A stretch of 64,000 nt of DNA, from contig JAUTXP010000052.1 of the NCBI GenBank assembly GCA_030837965.1, positions 1-64,000 of the forward strand. Reading direction: 5' to 3'. The DNA is from Acidimicrobiaceae bacterium (GTDB lineage: Bacteria; Actinomycetota; Acidimicrobiia; Acidimicrobiales; JAUTXP01). Below, piece by piece: positions 15,268 through 23,875 of the stretch. The notes beneath the pieces were generated by a model, which saw nothing but the letters and a program-made list of their open reading frames with translations, did not search any database and had not been told where the DNA came from. How positions within the stretch are numbered: the stretch's first letter is position 1; every line of letters begins with the position of its first letter. The position numbers and the translations under genes are program-made.

Positions 15268-16269
15268 GTGACCAAGACCGCCGTGGTGACGGGCGCGTCG
15301 GCGGGCGTGGGGCGGGCCACGGCCCGGGCCTTGGCCGATGCGGGCTACGACGTCGGCCTCATCGCCAGAGGCCGAGCGGGCCTCGAGGCCGCGGCCAAGG
15401 AAGTCGAGGCCGCGGGCGGCAAGGCGCTCGTCATCCCCATCGACGTGGCCGACGCGGCCGCCGTCGATGCCGCCGCCACCCAGGTCGAGTCCGCCCTCGG
15501 GCCCATCGACGTGTGGGTCAACTGCGCCTTCAGCTCCGTCTTCGCCGAGTTCACCGACATCGACATGGACGAGTTCCGCCGGGTCACGGAGGTGACCTAC
15601 CTCGGCTACGTCCATGGCACCCGCGCCGCCCTCGACCGCATGCTGCCCAGGGACGCGGGCGTGGTAGTCCAGGTGGGGTCGGCCTTGGCCTACCGGGGCA
15701 TCCCGCTGCAGTCCGCGTACTGCGGGGCCAAGCACGCCATCCAAGGCTTCAACGAGTCGGTGCGCTGCGAACTGCTGCACCGAAGCAGCCACGTCCGCCT
15801 CACCATGGTGCAGTTGCCCGCCGTCAACACGCCCCAGTTCTCGTGGGTGCTGAGTCGACTGCCCCACCACCCCCAACCCGTGCCGCCCGTGTTCCAGCCC
15901 GAGGTGGCGGCCCGGGCCATCGTGCACGCGGCCACGCACCCTGGGCGCAGGGAGTACTGGGTGGGCGGCTCGGCGGCGGCCACGATCATGGCCAACGCCG
16001 TCGTGCCCGGCCTGCTCGACCGCTACCTGGCCCGCACCGGTTTCAAGAGCCAGCAGACCGACCAACCCATCGACCCCGACTGGCCCGCCAACCTCTGGTC
16101 GCCATTGGACGACGATGCGGACGCGGGCGCCCACGGGGCGTTCGACGACCAGGCCAAGGGCCGATCGCTTCAGTGGGAGGTGGCCAGCGCTATCGGCCGG
16201 GCCGCCGCCGTGCTCGCCCGAGGACCGCTCGCCGTCCTGGCCCGACCCCTGCGGGTCCCGACCGCGTGA
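15268..16269 (+). CDS. Short-chain dehydrogenase/reductase (SDR)
   Basis: 333 residues, GTG start. The classical SDR core is complete: TGASAGVGRATARALADAGY for the dinucleotide, the NAG-like VNCAFSS, the catalytic S in VVQVGSALAYRG, and YCGAKHAIQG (YxxxK). The DxxR-type loop IARGR suggests NADP preference. A C-terminal extension of about 90 residues after the core (VGGSAAATIMANAVVPGLLD onward) is typical of long actinobacterial SDRs of unknown substrate. No operon partner is evident. Confidence 0.9.
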   Translation: MTKTAVVTGASAGVGRATARALADAGYDVGLIARGRAGLEAAAKEVEAAGGKALVIPIDVADAAAVDAAATQVESALGPIDVWVNCAFSSVFAEFTDIDMDEFRRVTEVTYLGYVHGTRAALDRMLPRDAGVVVQVGSALAYRGIPLQSAYCGAKHAIQGFNESVRCELLHRSSHVRLTMVQLPAVNTPQFSWVLSRLPHHPQPVPPVFQPEVAARAIVHAATHPGRREYWVGGSAAATIMANAVVPGLLDRYLARTGFKSQQTDQPIDPDWPANLWSPLDDDADAGAHGAFDDQAKGRSLQWEVASAIGRAAAVLARGPLAVLARPLRVPTA

Positions 16270-16385
16270 CCGCGTGTCCTTCGGAGCGATGCCGAGGGGC
16301 GGAAGACAGGTGGCGCCGCGCTTGGCCGGCCGGGTGCTGAGGGAATGGTGTAACCATCGCTTCGACCCTTTCGCCCGGCCCAAAA

Positions 16386-16438
16386 GCGGCTGAAAGCCGC
16401 ATAATTTCCCATCCCGCCCTCTCGGACGCGAGTCCGAG
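16386..16438 (+). promoter_or_regulatory. Two consecutive hairpins in the leader of the DNRLRE gene
   Basis: GCGGCT/AGCCGC (16386-16391, 16395-16400) and CTCGGAC/GTCCGAG (16421-16427, 16432-16438) are perfect small inverted repeats within 75 bases of the start codon. A third, ATGGT/ACCAT, lies at about 16345. They may be terminator or regulatory RNA structures; no known riboswitch was recognised. Confidence 0.4.
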
Positions 16439-16459
16439 TCGCGCTACTCTGGGTGTTTG

Positions 16460-18265
16460 ATGCACGGGGGCGATCGACGAGTTTGGGCAGGGGTGGTCAC
16501 GCTGAGCGCGTGCATGGTCGCGCTGGCGCTGCCCATCTTCGCCTTGCCCGCGGGCGCGGCGGCCACCACGGCGACCCTCACCGTGAACCCGTCGGCCGAC
16601 ACCTACGCGGCGTCGGACCTGCCCACCAACTCGTACGCGGCATCTGACCACTTCACCGTCGACAACTCGCCGGTGAAGCAGGCCTTCCTCCGCTTCAACG
16701 TCACCGGCATCGCGGGCAGGCCGGTCAACAACGTGCGTTTGCGCATGTACCAGGTCGACGCCTCGGACATCGGCGGGCGGGTCTACCGCATGACCAACAC
16801 GACGTGGTCCGAGTCGTTGACGTGGAACACCAAGCCCGCCATCGACGGTCCGCTCCTGGCCCAGTACGGCGCGGTGGTGGCCAACACGTGGTACGAGGTC
16901 AGCCTGGGCCAGATCATCAGCGCCGACGGCGTGGTCGCGCTGGCCTTGAACAGCCCGAGCGGCGACGGGTCGCGCTGGGCCAGCAGGGAGACGGCCAACA
17001 AGCCGCAGCTTCTCGTCGACCTGGGCGACTCGACCACGACGACGACCACACCGCCGCCACCCCCGCCGCCGCCACCCCCTCCCCCTCCCCCTCCCCCTCC
17101 CCCTAGCAGCGACAGCGGACTGACCACCATCGCCTCGCCCACGGCCGGCTCCAGCGACCCGACCTTCTTCGGGTCCGAGCACCGCATCGCCCTGACCGCG
17201 GGCGGGCGCACGCTGGTCGTGCACGGCAAGCACGCCACCGGCGTGCAACTGGTGTGGAAGAACCCGGGCGGGACATGGTCGAACGTCACCCGCGGCTCGG
17301 TGACCGATGGGGTCCTCCTGTCGGGCACGGGCACGGGCGACTGGCCGTCGTCCATCGCCGTCACCACCGGGGCGGACGGCAAGGAGCACGCGTGGGTCGT
17401 GTGGAGCGGCACCATCGGCTGGGGGGAGACACCCCGTCCGGTGGAGATGCGCCACATCAGCGAGTTGGACTCGCCGTCGGGCCCCCTCGTCGGCCCCGCC
17501 GTCCGCGTGGCCCAGCACACGTACCCGATGGGCCGGGCCGACATCGGCTTCGAGCAGGCCCCGGGCGGGGGAGTGCGGGGCTGGCTCACGTGGGGCAAGC
17601 GGCTGAACAACACCGACAGCTTCTCGGACCTCAACGTGCAGTCGTTCACCGGCGTCGAGAAGGACACGCCCGTGCTGGGCACGGTGACCAAGCTGTCCAC
17701 GTCGGAGTCGCCGCGCATCTCCACCTTTGTGCCCGGCCCCTCCGGCATGCGGATGCTGGCCCGCACGCCGACCAACAAGCTGTCGCTCTACCGCCACGAC
17801 CCGGCCGCGGCCAACGGTGGCTGGACCACCGGGCCGGAAGGCATCGCCATCGGACCCGACGGGTATGTGGCGGCCGCCTCGCTGCCCAACTCGCAGGTCC
17901 TGTCGGTGGTGGAGAACGACACGGGCAGCCACATCGTCAGCGTGCAGCGCTTCGGTGCCGACGCGGCCGTGCAGGCGGTGGAGCTCAAGCTGACCGGGTA
18001 CCGCGAGCCGACGGTGGCGGTGTCGTCGTCCGGCGTGGCCGTGGTGGTCGCCATCCGCAACTCCGACGGCGCCCTCGTCTCGCGCACGCTGACGTCGAGC
18101 GGTTGGTCCACGTCGGACCGGGTCGAGGTCGGCCCCGAGGGCGGGGGCAACTACCAGTGGCCCAACGCGGTGCGACAGGGCGACGGCGCCTTGCGCCTGG
18201 TGGTCAGGGGCCCGTCAGGCGGCCCCAACCAGACCGCGGTCCTGTCCTGGGTCCGCCCCCTCTAA
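16460..18265 (+). CDS. Secreted DNRLRE-domain surface protein with poly-proline linker
   Basis: About 601 residues. A signal peptide (VWAGVVTLSACMVALALPIF, then ALPAGA) precedes a DNRLRE-type beta domain: ADTYAASDLPTNSYAASDHF, then AFLRFNVTGIAGRPVNNVRL, and WNTKPAIDGPLLAQYG. A Thr-rich piece and some 18 consecutive prolines (17050-17103) form a rigid linker. The C-terminal 390 residues are beta-rich with recurring Trp/Gly strands, such as HAWVVWSGTIGWGETPRPV, suggesting a propeller. DNRLRE domains occur in bacterial surface and biofilm proteins. ATG 16460 was chosen; TTG 16457 is adjacent. It is followed closely by a family 2 palindrome. Confidence 0.82.
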   Translation: MHGGDRRVWAGVVTLSACMVALALPIFALPAGAAATTATLTVNPSADTYAASDLPTNSYAASDHFTVDNSPVKQAFLRFNVTGIAGRPVNNVRLRMYQVDASDIGGRVYRMTNTTWSESLTWNTKPAIDGPLLAQYGAVVANTWYEVSLGQIISADGVVALALNSPSGDGSRWASRETANKPQLLVDLGDSTTTTTTPPPPPPPPPPPPPPPPPPSSDSGLTTIASPTAGSSDPTFFGSEHRIALTAGGRTLVVHGKHATGVQLVWKNPGGTWSNVTRGSVTDGVLLSGTGTGDWPSSIAVTTGADGKEHAWVVWSGTIGWGETPRPVEMRHISELDSPSGPLVGPAVRVAQHTYPMGRADIGFEQAPGGGVRGWLTWGKRLNNTDSFSDLNVQSFTGVEKDTPVLGTVTKLSTSESPRISTFVPGPSGMRMLARTPTNKLSLYRHDPAAANGGWTTGPEGIAIGPDGYVAAASLPNSQVLSVVENDTGSHIVSVQRFGADAAVQAVELKLTGYREPTVAVSSSGVAVVVAIRNSDGALVSRTLTSSGWSTSDRVEVGPEGGGNYQWPNAVRQGDGALRLVVRGPSGGPNQTAVLSWVRPL

Positions 18266-18277
18266 CCCACCCCCTCG

Positions 18278-18312
18278 ATCTTTTCCACAGCAGCAGGTGC
18301 TGTGGAAAAGAT
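18278..18312. repeat. Palindromic element, family 2 copy 1
   Basis: ATCTTTTCCACAGCA and TGCTGTGGAAAAGAT form a perfect 15-base inverted repeat around GCAGG. It lies 12 bases after the DNRLRE stop and 7 bases before the end of the convergent ABC permease gene. An almost identical copy sits at 22758-22790, also with GCAGG. Confidence 0.85.
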
Positions 18313-18319
18313 GGGATGG

Positions 18320-19129
18320 TCACGCGGCGCGGCGGTAGCGGCTCACGGCGAGTGGCGCGAACAGGGCCAGCAGGCCCAGGGACCAGGCCAACGCGGTGAT
18401 CACGGGTCGGGCCATGGGCCCGCCCAGCACCAGCGCCCGGACCGCGTTGACCGTGGCCGTCACCGGCTGATGGTCGGCGAACACGCGCAGCCAGCCGGGC
18501 ATCGACTGCGGCGGCACGAAGGCGGACGAGGCGAACACCAGCGGGGCCAGCGCGGGGAAGGCGGCAGCCTGGGCCGCCTCGGCGCTGCCCACCGTGAGCC
18601 CGAGCAGCGCGAACGCCCACGACAGCGCGAACGAGAACAGCATCAGCATCAAGAAGCCCGCGAGGAAGGCGAACACGTTGGTGTGGACCCGGAACCCGAC
18701 GAGGAAGCCCATGGCCACCATCAGCGTGACCACGAACAGGTTGCGCACCAGGTCGGCCGCCGTGCGCCCGGCCAGCACGGCCGAGCGGGACATGGGCAGC
18801 GACCGGAACCGCTCGATCAGCCCCTTGCCCAGGTCCTCGGCCAGGCCAACCCCGGTCTGCACCGCGCCGAAGGCGATGGTCTGCACGAAGATGCCGGGCA
18901 TGAGGTAGTCGACGTAGCGCACGCCCGGGACATGGATGGCGCCGCCGAACACGTACCGGAACATGAGCACGAACAACACGGGCTGGATGGTGCTGAACAC
19001 GAGCACCTCGGGCACCCGCTTCATGGCGGTGACGTTGCGCCAGGTGACGGTGATGCCGTCGGCCACCGCCTCGCGCAGCCCGCCGTGCCCGGCCGACACT
19101 CGTTCGACCGACGTCGGTGTGGTGGTCAC
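18320..19129 (-). CDS. ABC-2 type transporter permease (DrrB-like)
   Basis: 269 residues, GTG 19129 overlapping the stop of the ATPase gene (GTGA). Six hydrophobic segments are visible, starting with VPEVLVFSTIQPVLFVLMFR and including VVTLMVAMGFLVGFRVHT, with the ABC-2 signature region GKGLIERFRSLPMSRSAVLA and PALAPLVFASSAFVPPQSMP. This matches DrrB/NodJ-type permeases that export drugs or lipids. It is the last gene of a five-gene minus-strand operon. Confidence 0.92.
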   Translation of the reverse strand: MTTTPTSVERVSAGHGGLREAVADGITVTWRNVTAMKRVPEVLVFSTIQPVLFVLMFRYVFGGAIHVPGVRYVDYLMPGIFVQTIAFGAVQTGVGLAEDLGKGLIERFRSLPMSRSAVLAGRTAADLVRNLFVVTLMVAMGFLVGFRVHTNVFAFLAGFLMLMLFSFALSWAFALLGLTVGSAEAAQAAAFPALAPLVFASSAFVPPQSMPGWLRVFADHQPVTATVNAVRALVLGGPMARPVITALAWSLGLLALFAPLAVSRYRRAA

Positions 19130-20097
19130 GCCACGTCCTCCTTGTCCTGGTCTGCGTCCGCCTCCGCCGCGTGCCCGGTCAGCCGAAGGAACACGTCGTC
19201 CAGCGTCGGCTCGCGAACGGCGATGCCGTCGATGGCCAGCCCGGCCCCGTCGAGCAGTCGAACGACATCGACGACCGCCCGCCCACCCTGACTGACCGAC
19301 ACGTCGACCGTGCGCCCGTCCTGGCGCGACTCGGCTGGCCCCACCTGGCCTAGCAGGCCGACGGCGGACTGCACGGCCGCGTCGTTCTCGAGCCGGACCT
19401 CGATGATGGTCGTGCCCAGCGTGGCCTTGAGCTCCGACGACGTGCCCTCGGCGATGATGCGGCCGTTGTCCACGACCACGATGCGGTCGGCCAGCCGGTC
19501 GGCCTCCTCGAGGTACTGCGTGGTGAGCAGAAGCGTGGTCCCGTCCGACACCAGTTCGCCGATGACGCCCCACAACTGCGTGCGGCTGCGAGGGTCGAGG
19601 CCGGTGGTCGGCTCGTCGAGGAACAGCACGGGCGGGCGGTGGACCAGCGCGGCGGCCAGGTCGAGCCGCCTGCGCATGCCGCCCGAGTAGGTCTTCACCG
19701 GACGGTCGGCGGCGTTGCTCAGCTCGAACCGGTCGAGCAGTTCGGCCGCCCGCGGGCGCACGTCCTTGCGGGGTTGATGGGTCAGCCTGCCCACCAGGAT
19801 CAGGTTCTCCCGGCCGGTGAGGTTCTCGTCCACCGCTGCGTATTGGCCCGCCAGGCCGATGGTGGTCCGCACCTGGTCGGGATGGGCGGCCACGTCCACT
19901 CCCAGCACGCGGGCGTGCCCGCCGTCGGGGCGCATGATCGTGGTCAGGATGCGCACGGTCGTGGTCTTGCCCGCGCCGTTCGGGCCGAGCAGGCCGAGCA
20001 CGGTGCCTACGGGCACGTCGAGGTCGATGCCGTCCAAGGCGACGACGGAGCCGAAGCGCTTCGACAGGCCCTGGGCGATGATGGCTGATTCAGGCAC
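19126..20097 (-). CDS. ABC transporter ATP-binding protein (DrrA-like)
   Basis: 323 residues from GTG 20097. Walker A is GLLGPNGAGKTTTVR, the signature TYSGGMRRRLDLAAALV, Walker B PVLFLDEPTTGLDP, and the switch His is replaced by Gln in LLLTTQYLEEADRLAD, typical of DrrA proteins. The C-terminal domain ends IAVREPTLDDVFLRLTGHAA, again DrrA-like. It pairs with the permease downstream to export a hydrophobic compound. The start overlaps the end of the preceding ATPase gene by eight bases. Confidence 0.93.
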   Translation of the reverse strand: MPESAIIAQGLSKRFGSVVALDGIDLDVPVGTVLGLLGPNGAGKTTTVRILTTIMRPDGGHARVLGVDVAAHPDQVRTTIGLAGQYAAVDENLTGRENLILVGRLTHQPRKDVRPRAAELLDRFELSNAADRPVKTYSGGMRRRLDLAAALVHRPPVLFLDEPTTGLDPRSRTQLWGVIGELVSDGTTLLLTTQYLEEADRLADRIVVVDNGRIIAEGTSSELKATLGTTIIEVRLENDAAVQSAVGLLGQVGPAESRQDGRTVDVSVSQGGRAVVDVVRLLDGAGLAIDGIAVREPTLDDVFLRLTGHAAEADADQDKEDVA

Positions 20098-21085
20098 GGC
20101 TGGGATCGTCGCGCAGGTCGGGGGTCGAGGCCGCATCGCCGCTGTAGATGCGCCGGACCACGTCTTCGATGTCGGGCTCCTCGATGGCGATGTCGCGCAA
20201 GGCGGCCTGCTCGGCCACGGCCGCGACTACCGCCGCCGCAGTCGTGGCCTGGCGATCGAAGCGCAGCCACTGCCGCGGCCCGTCCACCCCCACCACCTCT
20301 GCGCCCGCAACTTCCAGCGGCGGACCGGCCTCCTCCAAGTCGACGACCACCGTCCTGTGGTCGCCGAAGCGCGACTTGATCTCAGCCACGGTGCCGTCGT
20401 GGATCAGCCTGCCGTGGTCGATGACGACGAGCCGTGTGCACAGCCGCTCCACGTCCGTCAGGTCATGGGTGGTGAGCAGCACGGTGACACCGCGGTCGCG
20501 GTTGACCGACGCCAGGAACTCGCGCACGCGGGCCTTGCTCACCACGTCGAGGCCGATGGTGGGCTCGTCCAGATAGAGGATCTCCGGGTCGTGCAGCAGG
20601 GCCGCGGTGAGGTCGCCGCGCATGCGCTGCCCGAGGGACAGTTGGCGCACGGGGGTCTGCATGAAGGGTCCGAGGTCGAGCAGGTCGATGAACGCGTTCA
20701 CGTTGGCCCGATGACGATCGTGCGGAACCCGATAGACATGGCGCAGCAGGTCGAAGGAGTCGGCCAAGGGCAGGTCCCACCACAGTTGCGTGCGCTGCCC
20801 GAACACCACGCCGATGCGACGGGCCAACTCGATGCGTTGGCGCTGGGGGTCCTTGCCTGCCACCCGGATGCGGCCCGACGTGGGCACGATGATCCCCGTC
20901 AACATCTTCACTGTCGTCGACTTGCCTGCCCCATTGGGACCGATGTAGCCGCACAGCTCGCCCTCGGCCACGGACAAACTGATCCGGTCGACGGCCCGCA
21001 CCAGCTTGCGCTGCCTGCGCACCCGTCCGGCCCGATGCCAGACGCTGTACTCCTTGACCACGTCGACCAACTCGATCTGGGCCAT
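20090..21085 (-). CDS. ABC transporter ATP-binding protein (COG4586-type)
   Basis: 331 residues. Walker A is GYIGPNGAGKSTTVKML, the signature LSLGQRMRGDLTAALL, Walker B ILYLDEPTIGLDV, and the switch segment LLTTHDLTDVERLC. The segment GVVFGQRTQLWWDLPLADSF is highly characteristic of the ATPase that works with two ABC-2 permeases of the COG3694/COG4587 kind, and both are encoded directly upstream in this operon. Natural substrates of this exporter class are poorly known. ATG 21085 shares a base with the preceding stop (TGATG). Confidence 0.92.
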   Translation of the reverse strand: MAQIELVDVVKEYSVWHRAGRVRRQRKLVRAVDRISLSVAEGELCGYIGPNGAGKSTTVKMLTGIIVPTSGRIRVAGKDPQRQRIELARRIGVVFGQRTQLWWDLPLADSFDLLRHVYRVPHDRHRANVNAFIDLLDLGPFMQTPVRQLSLGQRMRGDLTAALLHDPEILYLDEPTIGLDVVSKARVREFLASVNRDRGVTVLLTTHDLTDVERLCTRLVVIDHGRLIHDGTVAEIKSRFGDHRTVVVDLEEAGPPLEVAGAEVVGVDGPRQWLRFDRQATTAAAVVAAVAEQAALRDIAIEEPDIEDVVRRIYSGDAASTPDLRDDPSRA

Positions 21086-21903
21086 CAGCTTCCCGTGCTC
21101 CGATAGCGGCGCAGGCCCACCCGCCAAATGGCCGAGGCGACCGCGCACGCCGCGGCTGCGACCACAGGCGACGAGAACATGACGACCGAGGGCAGGCCGA
21201 AGCGCTCGCTGGGCGCGGTGCGGCCCAGCACGTAGAGGCTGGGGAAGTAGCCGACGAAGGCCATCGGCACCACGAAGGCGAGCAACCGGCGCAGCCATGC
21301 GGAGTAGATGGTGATCGGGTATTGCGTGAGGTAGTTGCCCCCGTAGGTGAGGGCGTTGCCCAGCTCGTTGGCGTCCACCGTCCAGAACGAGATGGCGGCG
21401 GTCGCCACCCATACCGCGCCGTAGATGACCGCCCCGGCGGCGATGGTCACGGGCACCATCAGGATCCGGCCCGTAGTCCACTGGACGGGAATGGCGACGA
21501 GGGCGGCGACGAGGACGGCGCCTGCTTGGAAGAGCTTGCCGATCCTGCGCAGCGCGAACTCCTCCGTGGCCAACTGCCCCAGCGCGCTCATGGGCCGGAC
21601 GAGGACGCGGTCGAACGTGCCCTGCTTGATGCGCACCGCCAAGTAGTCGACGCCGCCGATCCACGTCTCGGCCACGCTGAAGGCCACGCCGCATGCGCCA
21701 TAGAGGTAGGCGACCTCCGAGAACCGCCAGCCCCCGAGCCTGCCGATCTTGGTGAACACCACGGCGATCACGGCGAAGTCGAGCCCGGTGATGACGCAGG
21801 CGGACACGAGCCGGAAGGCGAAGGAGGCCCGAAACCCGAAGTCGCTGCGGACGCGCGCGCCGATCAATCGTCGGTAGACGGCGATGGTTCCGACGTCAAC
21901 CAC
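21085..21903 (-). CDS. ABC-2 type permease (COG3694-type)
   Basis: 272 residues from GTG 21903, which overlaps the stop of the previous gene by eight bases. It starts IAVYRRLIGARVRSDFGFRA, followed by about six membrane helices and the conserved loop VRIKQGTFDRVLVRPMSALG. The end, MFSSPVVAAAACAVASAIW, is hydrophobic. It should form a heterodimer with the permease encoded upstream and be driven by the ATPase encoded downstream. Confidence 0.9.
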   Translation of the reverse strand: MVDVGTIAVYRRLIGARVRSDFGFRASFAFRLVSACVITGLDFAVIAVVFTKIGRLGGWRFSEVAYLYGACGVAFSVAETWIGGVDYLAVRIKQGTFDRVLVRPMSALGQLATEEFALRRIGKLFQAGAVLVAALVAIPVQWTTGRILMVPVTIAAGAVIYGAVWVATAAISFWTVDANELGNALTYGGNYLTQYPITIYSAWLRRLLAFVVPMAFVGYFPSLYVLGRTAPSERFGLPSVVMFSSPVVAAAACAVASAIWRVGLRRYRSTGS

Positions 21904-22687
21904 CGAGGGCCTCCACCTGGCGAGTGGCCCGGGGGAGCACGGCCCGTCCCGCGGCCAGCAGCACCGCGGCCCACAAGAGCTGGTAGGCCAGCACCCGGGC
22001 CAGGTCGAGGCCGTGGTGCTTGCCGAGGAAGACCTCAATGGGCAGTTGCACCATGGTGACGAACGGCAGGGCCCGGCAGGCCCAGCGCAGCGGGTCCGGG
22101 AAGAAGTTCAGCGGAATGATGAAGCCCGAGAAGAACATGACGACGGCCGTCGAGAGCTGAGCCGGGCCCCGGTCGTCGACCACCCAGAAGGTCACCAGTG
22201 CCACGAGGAACCTCCAGCCGAAGGAGGCCACGGTCGCAACGGCGAGGGAGGCCAGGAAGGCGGCCCACTCGAATGGCCCGGGCAGACGCAGGTCGAACAC
22301 CAGGGCGCCGGCCAGAAGCGGAGGGAGGCCGCGGGCCACGACGTTGAAGCCCGCCCGGCCCAGGTCGACGGCCAGCCAATAGCCCTGGAAGTCCACGGGC
22401 CGGTAGAGGTCGACCACGATCTCGCCCGTCTTCACCCGCTCGGCTACGTCGCCGCCCGCAGAGAACAGGCCGACGCACATGATCATTGCCTGCGTGAGGA
22501 ACACGAAGGTCAAGGCGTCGACGCGGTGCAGGCCGCCCACGTCGTGTCGGACCCGGAAGACGGCGACCATCACGTAGGCCTGGATGAAGCCGAAGACCGT
22601 GTTGGTGAAGGCCCCGGCCAGGGTGGCGGCGCGATAGGTCGAGAAACGCCGAAAAGCCCGCCTGGCCACCTCCGCGTACAGCCGCAC
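21896..22687 (-). CDS. ABC-2 type permease (COG4587-type), first gene of the exporter operon
   Basis: 263 residues, GTG start. The N-terminus RLYAEVARRAFRRFSTYRAA, then LAGAFTNTVFGFIQAYVMVA and the loop VKTGEIVVDLYRPVDFQGYW, are typical of this permease class. The FFSGFIIPLNFFPDPLRWAC segment and a final helix complete six membrane spans. Tight overlaps down to 18320 make a five-gene polycistron: two permeases and their ATPase, then a DrrAB pair. Confidence 0.9.
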   Translation of the reverse strand: MRLYAEVARRAFRRFSTYRAATLAGAFTNTVFGFIQAYVMVAVFRVRHDVGGLHRVDALTFVFLTQAMIMCVGLFSAGGDVAERVKTGEIVVDLYRPVDFQGYWLAVDLGRAGFNVVARGLPPLLAGALVFDLRLPGPFEWAAFLASLAVATVASFGWRFLVALVTFWVVDDRGPAQLSTAVVMFFSGFIIPLNFFPDPLRWACRALPFVTMVQLPIEVFLGKHHGLDLARVLAYQLLWAAVLLAAGRAVLPRATRQVEALGG

Positions 22688-22714
22688 CCAACCCCCCGGG
22701 AAAGGGGCGACAGC

Positions 22715-23680
22715 CTATCGGCCGGCGGCGGGCGCCCTCACCCCGTCCGACCCCTCCATCTTTTCCACAGCAGCAGGTGCTGTGGAAAAGTCGCGGCGCA
22801 GGGAGCGGAAGAGGTCGACGTGGAAGGCGGTGTACGACCGGCCCACGAACGACGTGCGGCCCACGGTGTAGTCGTGCAGCCTGCCCACCTTGTTGTAGGG
22901 GACGGCCGGGTAGATGTGGTGGGCGGCGTGGAAGTTGTTGTTCCAGAACAAGAAGCGCACGACCGGGTTGCTGAGCGTGGTGCGGGTCGAGCGGAACGAG
23001 TCGGGGACCTGGTCGCAGCCGTAGTGCTCGGGCAGCGTCACCAGCGACACCACCACGGTCGACACGAGGAACGGGATGCCCCACGAGCGGGCAACCACGG
23101 TCGGCCACTTGAACGCCGCAGCCACCAGGGCGAGGGTCAGGCCGTGGACGGCGAGGGCGTCGGTGCGGATGGCCGAGCGCTGCCGCTCGGTGCGGGCGTA
23201 CCAGGGCGAGCGGCCCGTCAATGAGGCCAGCGACGCGCCCGCCAATTGGAACCAGAACAGCAGGCCGATCAAGGGCGTATAGAAGAGGTACTGGCCGCCG
23301 CCCCGGAAGGCCTCATGGGGCTCGGTGTCGCCTTCGATGCGGGTGTGGCTGTGGTGCTGGAGGTGGTAGGCCCGGTAGACCGAGAAGTTGGCCAGGACGG
23401 CCGCGCCCCACAGCAGGCCCGCCACCCGGTTGGCCCGCTTGGACCGGTAGAGGTGGGCGTGGATGGCCTCGTGCATGGCCGCGTAACAGCCCAGCATGAT
23501 GGCCCCCATGGCCACCCAGGCCAAGGCCCAGACGACGACGGAGTGGGCCGCGGCGGCACCGGCCAGGACGGCCGCGTACAGGCCGGCCAGCGCGGCGGTG
23601 CGCAGGTTCGACTCGGCCGCCGACGGGGTGGCCAGATCCTGTTCGGCCACGAACTCCACGACATCCTTCGCAATCCCCAT
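22715..23680 (-). CDS. Fatty acid desaturase-like di-iron membrane enzyme
   Basis: 321 residues from ATG 23680. The three His boxes are intact: HEAIHAHLY, HLQHHSHT and FHAAHHIYP. Four or more hydrophobic helices lie between them. Such enzymes use O2 and a di-iron site to desaturate or hydroxylate lipids at the membrane; the substrate (fatty acid or carotenoid) is not clear. The last 15-25 residues are odd: the segment DFSTAPAAVEKMEG is encoded by a family 2 palindrome, so the C-terminus seems to have been altered by that element. It lies upstream of the ABC operon on the same strand (27-base gap) and might be co-transcribed. Confidence 0.9.
   Translation of the reverse strand: MGIAKDVVEFVAEQDLATPSAAESNLRTAALAGLYAAVLAGAAAAHSVVVWALAWVAMGAIMLGCYAAMHEAIHAHLYRSKRANRVAGLLWGAAVLANFSVYRAYHLQHHSHTRIEGDTEPHEAFRGGGQYLFYTPLIGLLFWFQLAGASLASLTGRSPWYARTERQRSAIRTDALAVHGLTLALVAAAFKWPTVVARSWGIPFLVSTVVVSLVTLPEHYGCDQVPDSFRSTRTTLSNPVVRFLFWNNNFHAAHHIYPAVPYNKVGRLHDYTVGRTSFVGRSYTAFHVDLFRSLRRDFSTAPAAVEKMEGSDGVRAPAAGR
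22758..22790. repeat. Palindromic element, family 2 copy 2
   Basis: CTTTTCCACAGCA and TGCTGTGGAAAAG around GCAGG, identical over the 31-base core to the copy at 18280-18310, with the upstream CCCCTC.ATC also shared. This copy lies inside the 3' coding end of the desaturase gene, not between genes. Confidence 0.85.
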
Positions 23681-23796
23681 GGCCCCCGAGTCCTCTCGCC
23701 CCAACCTGGCCCGAGAGTACCGCCAATTCCGTCAATTCCCTACCCCCGCATTTGCCTGAATCCGACCCGAATCGGACAAACATCCGCACATCGCTC

Positions 23797-23822
23797 CCGC
23801 CCCCGCCCCCGCCCCCGCCCCC
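23797..23822. repeat. Short C-rich tandem repeat
   Basis: Four or five copies of CCGCCC/CCCCCG in the gap upstream of the desaturase start. Probably slippage-prone simple sequence with no evident function. Confidence 0.6.
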
Positions 23823-23834
23823 CAACTCCGTGCT

Positions 23835-23875
23835 TGGAGGACATGGCCTGCGGAAAACGCGGGTTATGTCCTCCA
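23835..23875. repeat. Palindromic element, family 1 copy 2
   Basis: TGGAGGACAT (23835-23844) and ATGTCCTCCA (23866-23875) with an inner stem GGCCTGCG/CGCGGGTT that pairs using G-T wobbles around GAAAA. The right arm contains the stop codon and last codons of the minus-strand gene that ends at 23864. Confidence 0.8.

Noticed and set aside
18278..22790. The two family 2 palindromes as ends of a transposon carrying the ABC operon
   Set aside because: The two copies are identical palindromes, not terminal repeats tied to a transposase, no recombinase lies between them, and one copy is inside a gene. Kept only as a repeat observation.
23797..23822. C-rich repeat as a possible CRISPR or origin element
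   Set aside because: Repeat unit is only six bases with no spacers; it is simple sequence.
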